64,000 bases of DNA from Paraglaciecola sp. T6c (GCF_000014225.1 NC_008228.1:3286001-3350000), one strand, 5' to 3'. Counted from the first letter of the stretch, positions 1 through 8,563 are shown. A program made the numbers and translations. Notes: a model not told the origin generated them from the sequence alone.

Positions 1-307
1 CACTTTGCTTGGCATGGTGAATCAAATGCTGTAGCAACGCCGCTCCAACGCCACGTTTACGGGCATCATGAGCGCTGCGCATGGATTTAATTTCGCCATG
101 GGTGTCCGACAACGACTTTAATGCGATGCAACCTAACACCTTGTCGTTCTCGCGAGCTGACCAAAACGTGATCGATTCATGTTTAAGCGCCTGCATATCT
201 AATGCATGCACGCTTTCGGGTGGCGATGTGGCGTACATATCTGCTAAATGCTCTTCTAGCAAACCTCGCACCCCATCACAGGTTAATGTGTCCACGGCTA
301 TCTTCAT
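1..307 (-). CDS. GNAT N-acetyltransferase, N-terminal part (cut by window edge)
   Basis: The reverse strand reads an open frame from ATG at 307 to the window edge, about 102 residues. It starts MKIAVDTLTCDGVRGLLEEH and later has an ESVHAL stretch, FWSARENDKVLGC and EIKSMRSAHDARKRGVGAAL. That is the N-terminal half of a GNAT acyltransferase with the acetyl-CoA-binding R/K-x-x-G-V-G loop. The start is supported by AAAGGAG nine bases upstream and by an in-frame stop just before it. The C-terminal end lies outside the window. The family acetylates small molecules or protein amino groups; the substrate cannot be told. Family call is firm, function unknown. Confidence 0.8.
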   Translation of the reverse strand, partial: MKIAVDTLTCDGVRGLLEEHLADMYATSPPESVHALDMQALKHESITFWSARENDKVLGCIALKSLSDTHGEIKSMRSAHDARKRGVGAALLQHLIHHAKQS

Positions 308-458
308 CTCCTTGCGCTCCTTTAAGCATTTTTTTAATCACGCTATTTAAGCGCGTAATTTGAGCGCACAATATGCTATTACCTAGCTTTCAAACGCCAT
401 ACTTTTGCAATTCACACGGCTTCTAAGTCGCAAACACGTGTACTTTTTATCGGGCTAA

Positions 459-472
459 TTGATCTTTGTCAA
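459..472. promoter_or_regulatory. FNR/Crp-type binding box
   Basis: TTGATCTTTGTCAA matches the FNR-family consensus TTGAT-N4-ATCAA at 9 of 10 positions. It lies in the divergent region before the VOC genes and about 2.4 kb from the local Crp/Fnr-type regulator. No convincing -10 element sits at class II distance, so which gene it controls is unclear. Confidence 0.5.
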
Positions 473-733
473 TTGATCTAAGACACGCTTTGCCCAAATT
501 TTAGCGCGTTTTACGCATTTCTTTTACGCTTGTTTCCACTACCCATCGCTTGCTTATAACCTTAATCAAAACCTATATGTGGCAAGGTTTAGCACCGTCT
601 AATCCATACTGACCCCGCCCTAAATAATGCTCAATTTTGGCAATGCGATCGTTGCCAAGCACCAACAAATCAGGAATACAAATGTGCAGTTACCTTTTAT
701 TCGGTACTTGTATATGATTTATCAACACGAATA

Positions 734-747
734 TTTGTACGGACAAA
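734..747. promoter_or_regulatory. Shared operator TTTGTNCGNACAAA, copy 1
   Basis: TTTGTACGGACAAA is a palindrome with TTTGT/ACAAA arms. The same 14-mer recurs exactly at 27702-27715 and with small changes at 4534-4547 and 19204-19217, each time upstream of a gene of the catabolic locus. Here it lies five bases before the predicted start codon, where a bound repressor would block initiation or elongation. The cognate regulator is not identifiable. Confidence 0.6.
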
Positions 748-752
748 TTTTA

Positions 753-1847
753 ATGAGTTTGAAATTGAATAAACAATTTTTGATTTTAATCATAGGCGCA
801 CTGTTAGCGAGCTTCACTCTTGCCAAACATGCCTATGCAGATTCAAACGATGCATTAGCGCCCAAAAGTAGTGTGCAAGACGCCCTTGCAATGCCACTAC
901 ATACCGTGACGATTGCCACGGTATCGTTGGAAAAAAGCCTATTGTTTTACCGTGATGGTATGGGCATGCAGGTTGAAGGGCCTTTAAAAATAAGTCCTGC
1001 TCTGGAAAAAACACACCGTGCACTATGGCAAATGCCAGACGATCTAAGTTGGCAGACTTATCGCTTATATCGAAAAGGGGTAAACAGCGCCATACAAATT
1101 CGTCTACTTGTGCTGAGTAAGCCCATGCCGACCATCCATGATAGTTGGAACTCGAGAGAGCTAGGGCCTTTCTCTTTGGGCTTTCCCAATACGGATACCA
1201 TTGCGCTGGATAGACACATTCGTACCATAGGTTTTGGGGCACTCAATACCCTTGAAAGCTACCCTATCCCACGCGCGGATGGTAGTACCTACCAAATAGA
1301 CGAAACCATTTTTAATGCCCCAGATTTTAATCATGGAGTCGCTATCACCCGTGGCAATGGTATGGCGCAATTGGGCCCAACAGACGCAAACGGCAAAGGT
1401 GGGCCTGCCTATTCGGCACAAGTGATCACAGATTCAGCATCACAGCTTACCTTTTATACGGACGTACTTGGCCTTGAAATTCGCTCAGACAGGGTATTCA
1501 AATCCGCTGGTGACAAAGGGGCAATGAATCTGCCCAATGGCACCGAGTTCAGATTCGCCATTGTATACAGTAAAGGCGCGACGACTGGCCACATGCTGTT
1601 TGTGGATTTTCACAACGTTGAACCGATCAAACCCAAAAATGCACCTAGCTTACCGAATATTGGCTTAGGCATGTGGAGCTTCCCTGTACGCTCGATACAA
1701 CAGGTCATGGATAATGCCAACGCACACGGCGCAATGATAGTCAGTCAGCCTAAACGGGTTAACGATCCGCTTGTGGGCGAATCCATGGTTGCCACGTTAC
1801 GTGCCCCCAACGGCTTTTTAATTGAAGTGTTTGAGGTGCAACCCTAA
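753..1847 (+). CDS. Exported two-domain VOC (glyoxalase/dioxygenase fold) protein
   Basis: The 364-residue product begins at ATG 753, giving a signal peptide (hydrophobic residues 9-24, A-Y-A at 27-29); a longer frame from 627 would bury it. Two VOC modules follow, about 50-200 and 230-362. Each contains a 'FYxDxxGM/GLE' turn and the second ends in GFLIEVFE, where VOC enzymes place a metal-ligand glutamate. VOC proteins include extradiol dioxygenases, glyoxalases and epimerases, mostly cytoplasmic, so export is unusual. The stop overlaps the start of the next VOC gene (TAATG), so the two are translationally coupled. It probably acts on an imported substrate in the periplasm; the reaction is unknown. 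Confidence 0.75.
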   Translation: MSLKLNKQFLILIIGALLASFTLAKHAYADSNDALAPKSSVQDALAMPLHTVTIATVSLEKSLLFYRDGMGMQVEGPLKISPALEKTHRALWQMPDDLSWQTYRLYRKGVNSAIQIRLLVLSKPMPTIHDSWNSRELGPFSLGFPNTDTIALDRHIRTIGFGALNTLESYPIPRADGSTYQIDETIFNAPDFNHGVAITRGNGMAQLGPTDANGKGGPAYSAQVITDSASQLTFYTDVLGLEIRSDRVFKSAGDKGAMNLPNGTEFRFAIVYSKGATTGHMLFVDFHNVEPIKPKNAPSLPNIGLGMWSFPVRSIQQVMDNANAHGAMIVSQPKRVNDPLVGESMVATLRAPNGFLIEVFEVQP

Positions 1848-2890
1848 TGCGCGCCTTCAAACTGACATCTATATTACTGGGTTCTTTGCTGTGCTCCTTT
1901 CTGGTGTCCTTGTTGATCGTGCCTTTTACTCACGCAAAAGACTTCACACTTAACGGGTTTACCGAAACCGTTTTTATCGTCTCAGACGTCGAAAGAAGCA
2001 GCCTGTTTTACCAACAATATGCAGGTTGGGAAGTACGCTCTACAGAATACGTCGCGCCAGAGCTAAAGCAGTTATGGCAACTGCCTGAGAAGGCACGCCT
2101 AAAGCAAGTACTGCTGGCCAACAAAGGTGAGCAACGTGGTTACGTGCGTTTAATTCAAATCGACAACGTAGCGCAAGAGATTATTCGGGCAAACACCCAG
2201 TCGTGGGATGTTGGTGGCATATTTGACGTTAACGTGCGAGTGGCTGATATGGCAACTAAACGTCAACAGTTGCAAGATGCTGGCTGGCGCGGCACAAGCG
2301 ACCCCGTCTCGTTTACCTTTGGTCCTTATGAAGTCACTGAGTGGATAGCAACTGGTTTTGACGGCATCAGTTTTGCGATGATCGAACGCATCAAGCCCAC
2401 GCTAGAAGGCTGGCCAAACGTAAAGCACATGAGCCGAGTGTTTAATTCCACCCAAGTCGTCGATAACATAGACAAGTCTTTAGCGTTTTACCGCGATGTA
2501 CTTGGCTTTCAAGTGTATTTAGAGCACAAAGGGGCCAGTAAAGATGCGGGCCCAAATGTGCTGGGACTACCCTATAACCTAACCACAGAAATTCCCCGTT
2601 CAGTGTACATCTTGCATCCACAAAAACGAAACGAAGGGTCAGTTGAATTGCTGCAGTTTCACGGTGCTATGGGTAAAAATGTTAGCGCCAAAGCCGCGCC
2701 ACCAAATTTAGGCATTGTCACCCTGCGTTTTCCAGTAGACAATTTACCTGCACTCAAAGGGTATTTGCTCGAAAATGAAGTGCAAATTGTATCTCAGGCG
2801 ACGCTGAATTTACCTCCATATGGAACAGTGGATATGCTGGCAATTAGAACGCCAGACCAAACATGGATCGAGTTTTATCAAGCGCGTTAA
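1847..2890 (+). CDS. Exported VOC-family protein, second of a coupled pair
   Basis: This 347-residue protein overlaps the previous stop by one base. It has a signal peptide (residues about 8-30, ending THA). Two VOC modules follow: FTETVFIVSDVERSSLFYQQ in the N-terminal half, and the 'VVDNIDKSLAFYRDVLGF' module from about residue 195, ending TWIEFYQ with the expected acidic ligand. The arrangement parallels the preceding gene, suggesting an old duplication or a heteromeric pair. Family membership and export are seen directly; catalytic activity is inferred. It lies 25 bases before the Crp/Fnr-type regulator gene, so all three may be one transcript. Confidence 0.75.
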   Translation: MRAFKLTSILLGSLLCSFLVSLLIVPFTHAKDFTLNGFTETVFIVSDVERSSLFYQQYAGWEVRSTEYVAPELKQLWQLPEKARLKQVLLANKGEQRGYVRLIQIDNVAQEIIRANTQSWDVGGIFDVNVRVADMATKRQQLQDAGWRGTSDPVSFTFGPYEVTEWIATGFDGISFAMIERIKPTLEGWPNVKHMSRVFNSTQVVDNIDKSLAFYRDVLGFQVYLEHKGASKDAGPNVLGLPYNLTTEIPRSVYILHPQKRNEGSVELLQFHGAMGKNVSAKAAPPNLGIVTLRFPVDNLPALKGYLLENEVQIVSQATLNLPPYGTVDMLAIRTPDQTWIEFYQAR

Positions 2891-2915
2891 TATAATAATA
2901 AAATAGGCTGAATTC

Positions 2916-3614
2916 ATGTCACTCGATATCAATAAAGTAGTCATTAAAACTTCCCTTACCTCATGTTTCGGAAGCCATTTTAAAGAAGTTGAAGGGGCCA
3001 ATGCCTTCATTGATGAGCTAGCCGAAGATGCAGAAGAAGTGTCTTTCGCGCAAGGTGAATACGTGTTTCGAGAAAAAGACGCACCAGAATACGTATACAT
3101 TCCTGAGTCTGGCTCATTAATGCTTGAACGCTCTACCGCATCAGGTTCGCGCCAAGTATTTGCCTTTCTGTTCACAGGTAATCTCGCTGGATTATCTGAA
3201 AATGTCAGTTATAGCTTTAGCGCAAAAGCACTAACCAACTGCGTGGTCATCCGCATTAGCCGTAAGTTAATGCAAGATATTTTCGATAAATACCCTGCGG
3301 TAGCCAAACGTTATCACGACGTTACTGGGCATATCTTGTCACTGATTTTGGATCAACTGTTTATCATGGGGCAAAAATCCGCTCACCAGCGCTTAGCTCA
3401 CTTTCTATTAGATATGGAACATAGGCTGGGCCGTGGTACACATCGCTTTTTATTGCCCATGAGCCGACAAGATATTGCTGATTACCTAGGCATGAGTTTA
3501 GAGACCGCTAGCCGCGGGTTCAGTAAATTGAAAAAAGACGGGTTAATCTCTATCGAAAGCAACTACCAAATCACCGTTACCGACAGCGAAAAGCTGATTT
3601 CCTACGCTGACTAA
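2916..3614 (+). CDS. Crp/Fnr-family transcription regulator without FNR iron-sulfur cysteines
   Basis: The 232-residue protein has a cyclic-nucleotide-type beta-barrel sensor (about 25-140), a long dimer helix (about 135-165) and a C-terminal winged helix. The recognition helix reads SLETASRGFSK, with E196, S199 and R200 matching the Glu/Ser/Arg triplet by which FNR reads TTGAT. It should therefore bind TTGAT-N4-ATCAA boxes, several of which lie in this locus. FNR's clustered N-terminal cysteines are absent (only C17 and C109), so it is not a classical oxygen sensor and is closer to DNR/FixK-like members. Ligand unknown; a haem- or tetrapyrrole-type ligand is a guess. It is co-directional with the VOC genes. 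Confidence 0.85.
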   Translation: MSLDINKVVIKTSLTSCFGSHFKEVEGANAFIDELAEDAEEVSFAQGEYVFREKDAPEYVYIPESGSLMLERSTASGSRQVFAFLFTGNLAGLSENVSYSFSAKALTNCVVIRISRKLMQDIFDKYPAVAKRYHDVTGHILSLILDQLFIMGQKSAHQRLAHFLLDMEHRLGRGTHRFLLPMSRQDIADYLGMSLETASRGFSKLKKDGLISIESNYQITVTDSEKLISYAD

Positions 3615-3644
3615 TTTGTCCATCAGCAGTACAAAGCAGCACAG

Positions 3645-3693
3645 TTGATCATTATCAATGCGCCATTTTTAGATGGCGTAGATATTGTTATTT
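3645..3693 (+). promoter_or_regulatory. Perfect FNR-type box with class II promoter before third VOC gene
   Basis: TTGATCATTATCAA (3645-3658) matches TTGAT-N4-ATCAA perfectly. A start site 41.5 bases from its centre would be 3693, which places GATATT (3681-3686) at the -10 position, as in class II FNR activation. A short inverted repeat (CGCCAT/ATGGCG, 3661-3678) lies between the box and the -10. The likely target is the gene starting at 3752. Confidence 0.6.
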
Positions 3694-3751
3694 GTTTTTA
3701 AGCGAAGCAAGCATCAACAACGTCGGTAACGATAAAAATGGAAAACCAAAC

Positions 3752-4318
3752 ATGAAAATCAGATCCTCTTTATTTGCAGTCGTACTGTGTGCCCTGCCCT
3801 GTATTCAAAGTATTGCGGCCCCTGTAAGCGACGAAGACCGTATTTCAGTCGATATTCGCCGCACAACCTTTCTCGTTAATGACATCGACACGTCGTTGCA
3901 ATTATATCGCGATGCGCTTGGTTTAAATGTGATTTACGATCAGATGATTAATAGCCCCATGGAAAACGGCGAAACCCGTAAGCGCCGTTTGGTGCTGATG
4001 CAAGCGAACGACACCTTCATTGGTGCACTAGGTTTACTGCAATACATATACCCTGAAAAGCCCCAGCGCCAAGAGAAGTTTGATGAGCCGGTCCCCGGTG
4101 ACCCTATTATGGTGATGAACGTATCTGACCTAGACACTCGATGGAAAAGCGTTGAGCAATCCCCCAAGGTAGCCGTTATTGAGGCGCCTCATCATGTTGA
4201 ATATCCTAGAGCAGACGGTGGCAAAATCGCCGTTATGGTGTCTATGATCCGCGATCCAGATGGTTATTGGATAGAAGTAAATCAATTGCTCGACGCCCCA
4301 GCTAAAGCCAGCGATTAA
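3752..4318 (+). CDS. Exported single-domain VOC protein
   Basis: The start at 3752 gives a 188-residue protein with a signal peptide (residues 1-23, ending IAA). One VOC domain follows: RRTTFLVNDIDTSLQLYRDA, a central metal-site segment and a C-terminal DPDGYWIEVNQ with the usual acidic ligand. A frame extending to a TTG at 3692 would overlap the predicted promoter and mask the signal peptide, so I rejected it. It is the third exported VOC protein in 4 kb. An FNR-type box lies upstream and a strong terminator follows, so it is probably its own transcript. The substrate is unknown, presumably shared with the neighbours. Confidence 0.75.
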   Translation: MKIRSSLFAVVLCALPCIQSIAAPVSDEDRISVDIRRTTFLVNDIDTSLQLYRDALGLNVIYDQMINSPMENGETRKRRLVLMQANDTFIGALGLLQYIYPEKPQRQEKFDEPVPGDPIMVMNVSDLDTRWKSVEQSPKVAVIEAPHHVEYPRADGGKIAVMVSMIRDPDGYWIEVNQLLDAPAKASD

Positions 4319-4359
4319 GTTAGTCCGCTATAAAAAAAGAATAATAAAATCTTACAAAG

Positions 4360-4396
4360 CAGCTAATAACCCCTTGTTATTGGCTGTTTTTTTATT
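4360..4396 (+). terminator. Rho-independent terminator after third VOC gene
   Basis: An 11-bp stem (CAGCTAATAAC, loop CCCTT, GTTATTGGCTG, one G-U pair) is followed by a run of seven T residues. It isolates the VOC gene from the TBDR gene downstream. Confidence 0.8.
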
Positions 4397-4463
4397 TCAT
4401 TCATCAATATAAAACGCATGACTCTTTTACTGCACAACCAGTTATTTAAGCAGATTGAGATTG

Positions 4464-4512
4464 TTGATTTTTATCAAACCGCCCCTGAGTTAGCAGTGCT
4501 AGATTGCCGATA
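4464..4512 (+). promoter_or_regulatory. Perfect FNR-type box and class II promoter of first TBDR
   Basis: TTGATTTTTATCAA (4464-4477) is a perfect FNR-family box. Placing its centre at -41.5 predicts a start site at 4512 and puts TAGATT (4500-4505) exactly at the -10 position. The TTTGTNCGNACAAA operator then lies at about +22 to +35, where a repressor could act as a roadblock. Inference from geometry only. Confidence 0.65.
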
Positions 4513-4533
4513 CCGATACCGATCAAACAATAA

Positions 4534-4547
4534 TTTGTTCGCACATA
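4534..4547. promoter_or_regulatory. Shared operator TTTGTNCGNACAAA, copy 2 (degenerate)
   Basis: TTTGTTCGCACATA differs from the palindromic pattern at one fixed position. It lies between the predicted FNR-type promoter and the TBDR start codon. Confidence 0.5.
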
Positions 4548-4569
4548 CCCACACTCAACAGGAATGCCA

Positions 4570-7038
4570 ATGACACTAATAATAAAAAAGCTCCCGCTGG
4601 CGATTGCATCGATTTTGATGACGCAACCATTGATTACCCTAGCTCAAGAAGCACCGGCTGTGCCCGTAAACGACGATGCACTGGAAATCATTGAAGTCAC
4701 CTCACGTAAAAAAGTCGAGTCATTAAACCGTATTCCTGTGGCCGTTTCTGCTTTTTCTGACACTATGATCGAGCAACAAGGCTTTCAAAGCATCGATGAT
4801 ATTGCACGCTTTTCATCTGGGTTGAGCTTCTCTAAAGCCTTTGGTCGTGCCACGGAACGCCCGGTTATTCGCGGTATGGGCAACGTACTCGCTGGTATAC
4901 AGTTCGGGGTTGAGTCAGGCGCAGCTTACTTTATTGACGGCAACTACTATTCTGGTGATGTGCAGAGCTTAGATATGTCAGACGTTGCCCGAGTAGAAGT
5001 GGTGAAAGGCCCGCAAAGTGCTTTGTACGGGCGAAATTCTTATTCAGGGGCAATCAATTTCATCACCAAAGGCCCTGATCACGGTGACTTTACCGGCAAC
5101 GTAAAATTGAACTTGGCGCAAGATGCACAGCGCACAGCTTCTGCGTATATCAGCGGCCCGTTAAATGATTGGTTAGCGGCCAGCTTAAGTCTGCGAGATT
5201 ACCAAGTTGACGGTGATGATAATTGGCGCAATATCGTCACCGATGACATAGTGGGTGGCGAAGACACGCGTTCAGTTAGCGTTGTTTTAGATGCGGCCCC
5301 CTCTGACAAACTCGGTGTGCGCTTTCGATTTCAAAGCCAAGAAGACAGAGATGAAACACGGCCGTTTTTCCTAACCCCCACCAGCGAAAACAACTGCGCA
5401 CCTGGCTACCGCTCTTTGGCCTCTTGGGCTGCCTCTGGCTCTGACAATAACTTTCAATACTTCTGTGGCGAGATTAAAAACCAGCCCATTGCCCTTAACG
5501 ATAAAGCGGATACCGACGGTATACCAAACGAGGTGCCGGGTGTTCCGGTTAGTAGCTTTCTACCTTCTGGCTCAACGTTTTTCGGCACGCCTTACGATAC
5601 TGCAGATGGAACCGCCTTTGATGGCGTCGGTCGAGATCTGATTATTTCGAGTTTGGCAATGGAGTATGAAACCGATGCAGGCTATAGCATGTCGTTAGCA
5701 CTGGGTTATCGTGATGACGACGTCAGTACGGGCTCTGATGGCGATAATTCATCGGTAAATTATACCTTTGCACCGGGACAAGAGGCCTTCTTTGCCAATA
5801 CGTCACGCCAAGAAACCAAAGATAAAACGCTCGAGTTCACCTTTCAATCACCTGAAGGAAAACTCCAGTGGATGGCGGGTGCTTTTTACTATGAGCAAGA
5901 CCGAGATAGTTTTGATCTGACCTTTGAAGACACCAAAGTCGGTATTTTCCAAGACAACAGTACGGTCACCAACAAGGCCGTTTATGCCTCTGTTGATTAC
6001 CAATTTAACAATAAGCTTGACGGTACGCTTGAAGCTCGCTGGGCCGAAGAAGAAAAAACGGTGACCGAGTTTGCCCCAGATGGCCTAATGACGTTTGATG
6101 CAGATGGCAATTGGAACAACTTTACCCCCAGAGCCACCCTCAATTACCGTTATGACAGCGACACCATATTTTACGGCATCGTCGCCCAAGGCGTTAAACC
6201 TGGCGGCATTAATGGCTCAGCTGGCGCCGACACGGGCAAACCCACCTACGAGCAGGAAGAAATCACCACTTACGAGCTCGGTATAAAAAGCAGCGCCTTG
6301 AACAAGATATATGCCACGGTTTCTATGTTTTACAACGATGTAAGCGACGTTCAATTGACGACACCGCTGAATGTACCATCAGGCAATATCACCTCTGTCG
6401 CCACAAACCAAGGCGAAGGTAAAGTATTTGGTATAGAGCTGGATATTAACGCCCAGTTTACCGATAACTTATCAGGGCGGTTTACCTATGCATTAGCGGA
6501 CACCAAATTTACCAAAGGTTGTGACGACTTTCAGTGGTCATTAACCAGCGGCGGCGGAGTGTTAACACCTGGCACGACTACGGGTACCGATTTTAGAGAC
6601 GATTTTGGTATTACCACGTCCGCTAGTTGCTCTATCGATGGCAACGCGTTCCCTCTCAGTTCGAAGCATCAAGCCAGTGCCTTTTTAGAATACATCACGC
6701 CCATCACCGGCGAACTCGAAGCCTTCTTTAATATCGATGCCAGCTATGAGTCTAAAAAGTATGTGCAAGTGCATAACTTAGCCTATGTGCCCAGCGCTAT
6801 CATTATGGGCGCCCGAATGGGTGTAAACGGCGAAAACTGGCGGGTGAGTTTGTATGCTAGAAACCTGACAGATGAAGATGCTCCCATTCTGACATCTCGC
6901 TGGTTAGGCATTCCTTACTTTACCTTTTCATCCCTTAACACTGCGCCTGACGGGGCTGATAATGGCTCACCGCGAGCATTTTTTAGTGCCGCTCGACGAG
7001 GTCGACAAATGGGAATAGACATGACATATCGCTTCTAA
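4570..7038 (+). CDS. TonB-dependent outer-membrane receptor (TBDR 1)
   Basis: The second in-frame ATG is preferred (AGGA six bases before it), giving 822 residues; ATG 4564 would add two. A signal peptide ends near LAQ. A TonB-box-like EIIEVTSRK follows, then a plug domain with RPVIRGMGN and VARVEVVKGPQSALYGRNSYSGAINF, the PxxLYGR hallmark. The barrel ends MGIDMTYRF with terminal Phe. Such receptors import scarce large ligands across the outer membrane with TonB energy. It shares layout and TonB-box region with the receptor at 16.8-19.1 kb, suggesting related ligands. Regulation by the FNR-type box and shared operator upstream is inferred. Ligand unknown. Confidence 0.9.
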   Translation: MTLIIKKLPLAIASILMTQPLITLAQEAPAVPVNDDALEIIEVTSRKKVESLNRIPVAVSAFSDTMIEQQGFQSIDDIARFSSGLSFSKAFGRATERPVIRGMGNVLAGIQFGVESGAAYFIDGNYYSGDVQSLDMSDVARVEVVKGPQSALYGRNSYSGAINFITKGPDHGDFTGNVKLNLAQDAQRTASAYISGPLNDWLAASLSLRDYQVDGDDNWRNIVTDDIVGGEDTRSVSVVLDAAPSDKLGVRFRFQSQEDRDETRPFFLTPTSENNCAPGYRSLASWAASGSDNNFQYFCGEIKNQPIALNDKADTDGIPNEVPGVPVSSFLPSGSTFFGTPYDTADGTAFDGVGRDLIISSLAMEYETDAGYSMSLALGYRDDDVSTGSDGDNSSVNYTFAPGQEAFFANTSRQETKDKTLEFTFQSPEGKLQWMAGAFYYEQDRDSFDLTFEDTKVGIFQDNSTVTNKAVYASVDYQFNNKLDGTLEARWAEEEKTVTEFAPDGLMTFDADGNWNNFTPRATLNYRYDSDTIFYGIVAQGVKPGGINGSAGADTGKPTYEQEEITTYELGIKSSALNKIYATVSMFYNDVSDVQLTTPLNVPSGNITSVATNQGEGKVFGIELDINAQFTDNLSGRFTYALADTKFTKGCDDFQWSLTSGGGVLTPGTTTGTDFRDDFGITTSASCSIDGNAFPLSSKHQASAFLEYITPITGELEAFFNIDASYESKKYVQVHNLAYVPSAIIMGARMGVNGENWRVSLYARNLTDEDAPILTSRWLGIPYFTFSSLNTAPDGADNGSPRAFFSAARRGRQMGIDMTYRF

Positions 7039-7050
7039 CATCAAGGCTTG

Positions 7051-7112
7051 GTGCGGTTGAAAGTTGGTGCGTTTTGAAAGTTGGTTCGTTTGAAAGTTGA
7101 CGCGTTTGAAAC
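7051..7112. repeat. Short imperfect tandem repeat after TBDR 1
   Basis: Three full copies and a partial copy of a 16-17-base unit close to GTGCGTTTGAAAGTTG lie head to tail immediately after the receptor stop and before the shared terminator. Non-coding; probably slippage-derived. Confidence 0.7.
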
Positions 7113-7142
7113 TAACTCGCTATCCTGATGATCATAGACAGT

Positions 7143-7168
7143 AAAACGGAGCCCCTTGGCTCCGTTTT
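7143..7168. terminator. Bidirectional terminator between TBDR 1 and PhoD-like gene
   Basis: AAAACGGAGCC and GGCTCCGTTTT form a strong stem flanked by A and T runs, so it can terminate transcription from both convergent genes. Confidence 0.85.
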
Positions 7169-7180
7169 CGTATTGTGTGA

Positions 7181-8563
7181 TTAATATTTATAATGCTTAC
7201 TCCCAAGCTTTTCTCCTTTTCTGGTATAAAATTCCACTCTTAAACCGCCGGGAGAAACCCGAAGTTTTGTAAAGGCATCCGTCGGGAAGACATCACTGGA
7301 TTTTTTAACCTTGTAGGTACTGCTTGTTAGCGTATCAATCGTTCCTCTAAGTTTAAAGCTTCTCCTGTTAGGGTGCGGGTAAGGCCAAAATAGCGCAGAT
7401 GAAACCACTGACGTCACGGTAACACTCGTACTCAATTCTAATTGAGAGGCCATGCAGGCATGCACATCACCCGATAAAAAAACCACTTTTCGAACTTCGT
7501 TTATTCTAATGCACTCAAAAATCTCGTCTCGCTGATGAATAAACCCATGCCATTTATCTGACGACTCGGATTCATAGGGCGGCACACTGGACACAATTAT
7601 TTTCACCCGTTCACTGCCATCGCTTAACCACTTTTTTAAGGCCGCCATCTGCATCGGCCCTAGCATTTCTTGGGCCCCTTCAGTTAGGTGGCGCTCTGTT
7701 CTAGTGTCACATACGAACACATCACAGCAGCCATCACTGTATGTGTACCAAAGATGCGTCGGTGCACCTGTGATACGGCTACCGTTCAAATCAAAAAGCG
7801 GACTATGACTGGCCTGATACGTCGAGTATGCATGAATAGCGGCTGGAAATTTTGTCACCCAGTCTTTGGCGTTAGCAGATTGCGGCCAATTATCTTCTAT
7901 TTCATGGTCATCTAGGGTCATATACGTTGGAGTACACGACATTAACCGGCGCAGATATTTAGACGTGAAGACTTTACGATAACGCTTATTGTATTCGTCT
8001 AGGGAATCATCGGCGCAAATGACGTTCAAGTCATCCGCGTAGATTTGATCGCCACACATGATGAGCTGATCAACCTGCTTATGGTCTTTTGTATGCTCTA
8101 AAATGGATTTGAAGGTTCTATCACTGCGATCATCCCACCACAGTCCGCCGAACAATCGTAAAACATACCGACAGGAGCCAAACACAATGGTTCTTGCTTG
8201 CGTCACATCTGATGATGCGGTTCTCATATGGTTGATATCGATATGCTTCCAATTCAGCACGTTGTCGACATTGATTTCGCTAGAATCTACCTCGGAATAA
8301 AACCAACCTACCTGATATTCATAGGCCGTATTTTCTTCTAACTCGGTTAACACCACCACACCCGTTAGGTCGAAATTCGGGTTCATTTTAAAATACAAAG
8401 GGGGACTGAACGCCGACTTACCCGCTTTTCGATATTGAATGACACCGTGAGCCTTACGCGGTCTACCATCATAAATAGACAATTCAGCCCGCCCAAAAAT
8501 TCTAACCAAATGATATGAAGTGTGACCGGTAATAGGGCCAACCGTAAGATTTTGTACATCCAT
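7181..8563 (-). CDS. PhoD-like metallophosphatase without signal peptide
   Basis: The 460-residue protein carries PhoD-type metal motifs: FGSCRY (128-133), GDQIYAD (171-177), DDHEIEDNW (218-226) and SGDVHAC (364-370). The N-terminal 110 residues resemble the beta-sandwich that precedes the catalytic domain in PhoD proteins. AAGGA seven bases upstream supports the start. Classical PhoD is exported by Tat as a phosphodiesterase/alkaline phosphatase, but no twin-arginine or hydrophobic leader is visible, so this one may be cytoplasmic. Substrate unknown. It converges on TBDR 1 and is divergent from the diguanylate cyclase gene. Confidence 0.85.
   Translation of the reverse strand: MDVQNLTVGPITGHTSYHLVRIFGRAELSIYDGRPRKAHGVIQYRKAGKSAFSPPLYFKMNPNFDLTGVVVLTELEENTAYEYQVGWFYSEVDSSEINVDNVLNWKHIDINHMRTASSDVTQARTIVFGSCRYVLRLFGGLWWDDRSDRTFKSILEHTKDHKQVDQLIMCGDQIYADDLNVICADDSLDEYNKRYRKVFTSKYLRRLMSCTPTYMTLDDHEIEDNWPQSANAKDWVTKFPAAIHAYSTYQASHSPLFDLNGSRITGAPTHLWYTYSDGCCDVFVCDTRTERHLTEGAQEMLGPMQMAALKKWLSDGSERVKIIVSSVPPYESESSDKWHGFIHQRDEIFECIRINEVRKVVFLSGDVHACMASQLELSTSVTVTSVVSSALFWPYPHPNRRSFKLRGTIDTLTSSTYKVKKSSDVFPTDAFTKLRVSPGGLRVEFYTRKGEKLGSKHYKY

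Larger units (their letters stand above)
308..752. other. Intergenic region upstream of the VOC/Crp-Fnr/TBDR locus
   Basis: This 445-base AT-rich stretch separates the divergent GNAT gene and the first VOC gene. An open frame continues leftwards from the VOC gene to 627, but it lacks a signal peptide at that start and has no ribosome site, so I treat it as non-coding. It contains an FNR-type box (459-472) and the TTTGTNCGNACAAA operator (734-747). No other gene or terminator is seen. Confidence 0.6.

Noticed and set aside
627-752. N-terminal extension of the first VOC gene
   Set aside because: It has no ribosome site, contains the operator and would place the signal peptide 42 residues inside the protein.
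814-1421. Long antisense open frames over VOC genes and over many others
   Set aside because: These have no ribosome sites, no recognisable products and follow the codon pattern of the sense gene; treated as shadows.
3615-3637. TTTGTCC-N7-GTACAAA as a further copy of the shared operator
   Set aside because: The arms match but the spacing is seven bases too long, so it is not comparable with the four listed copies.
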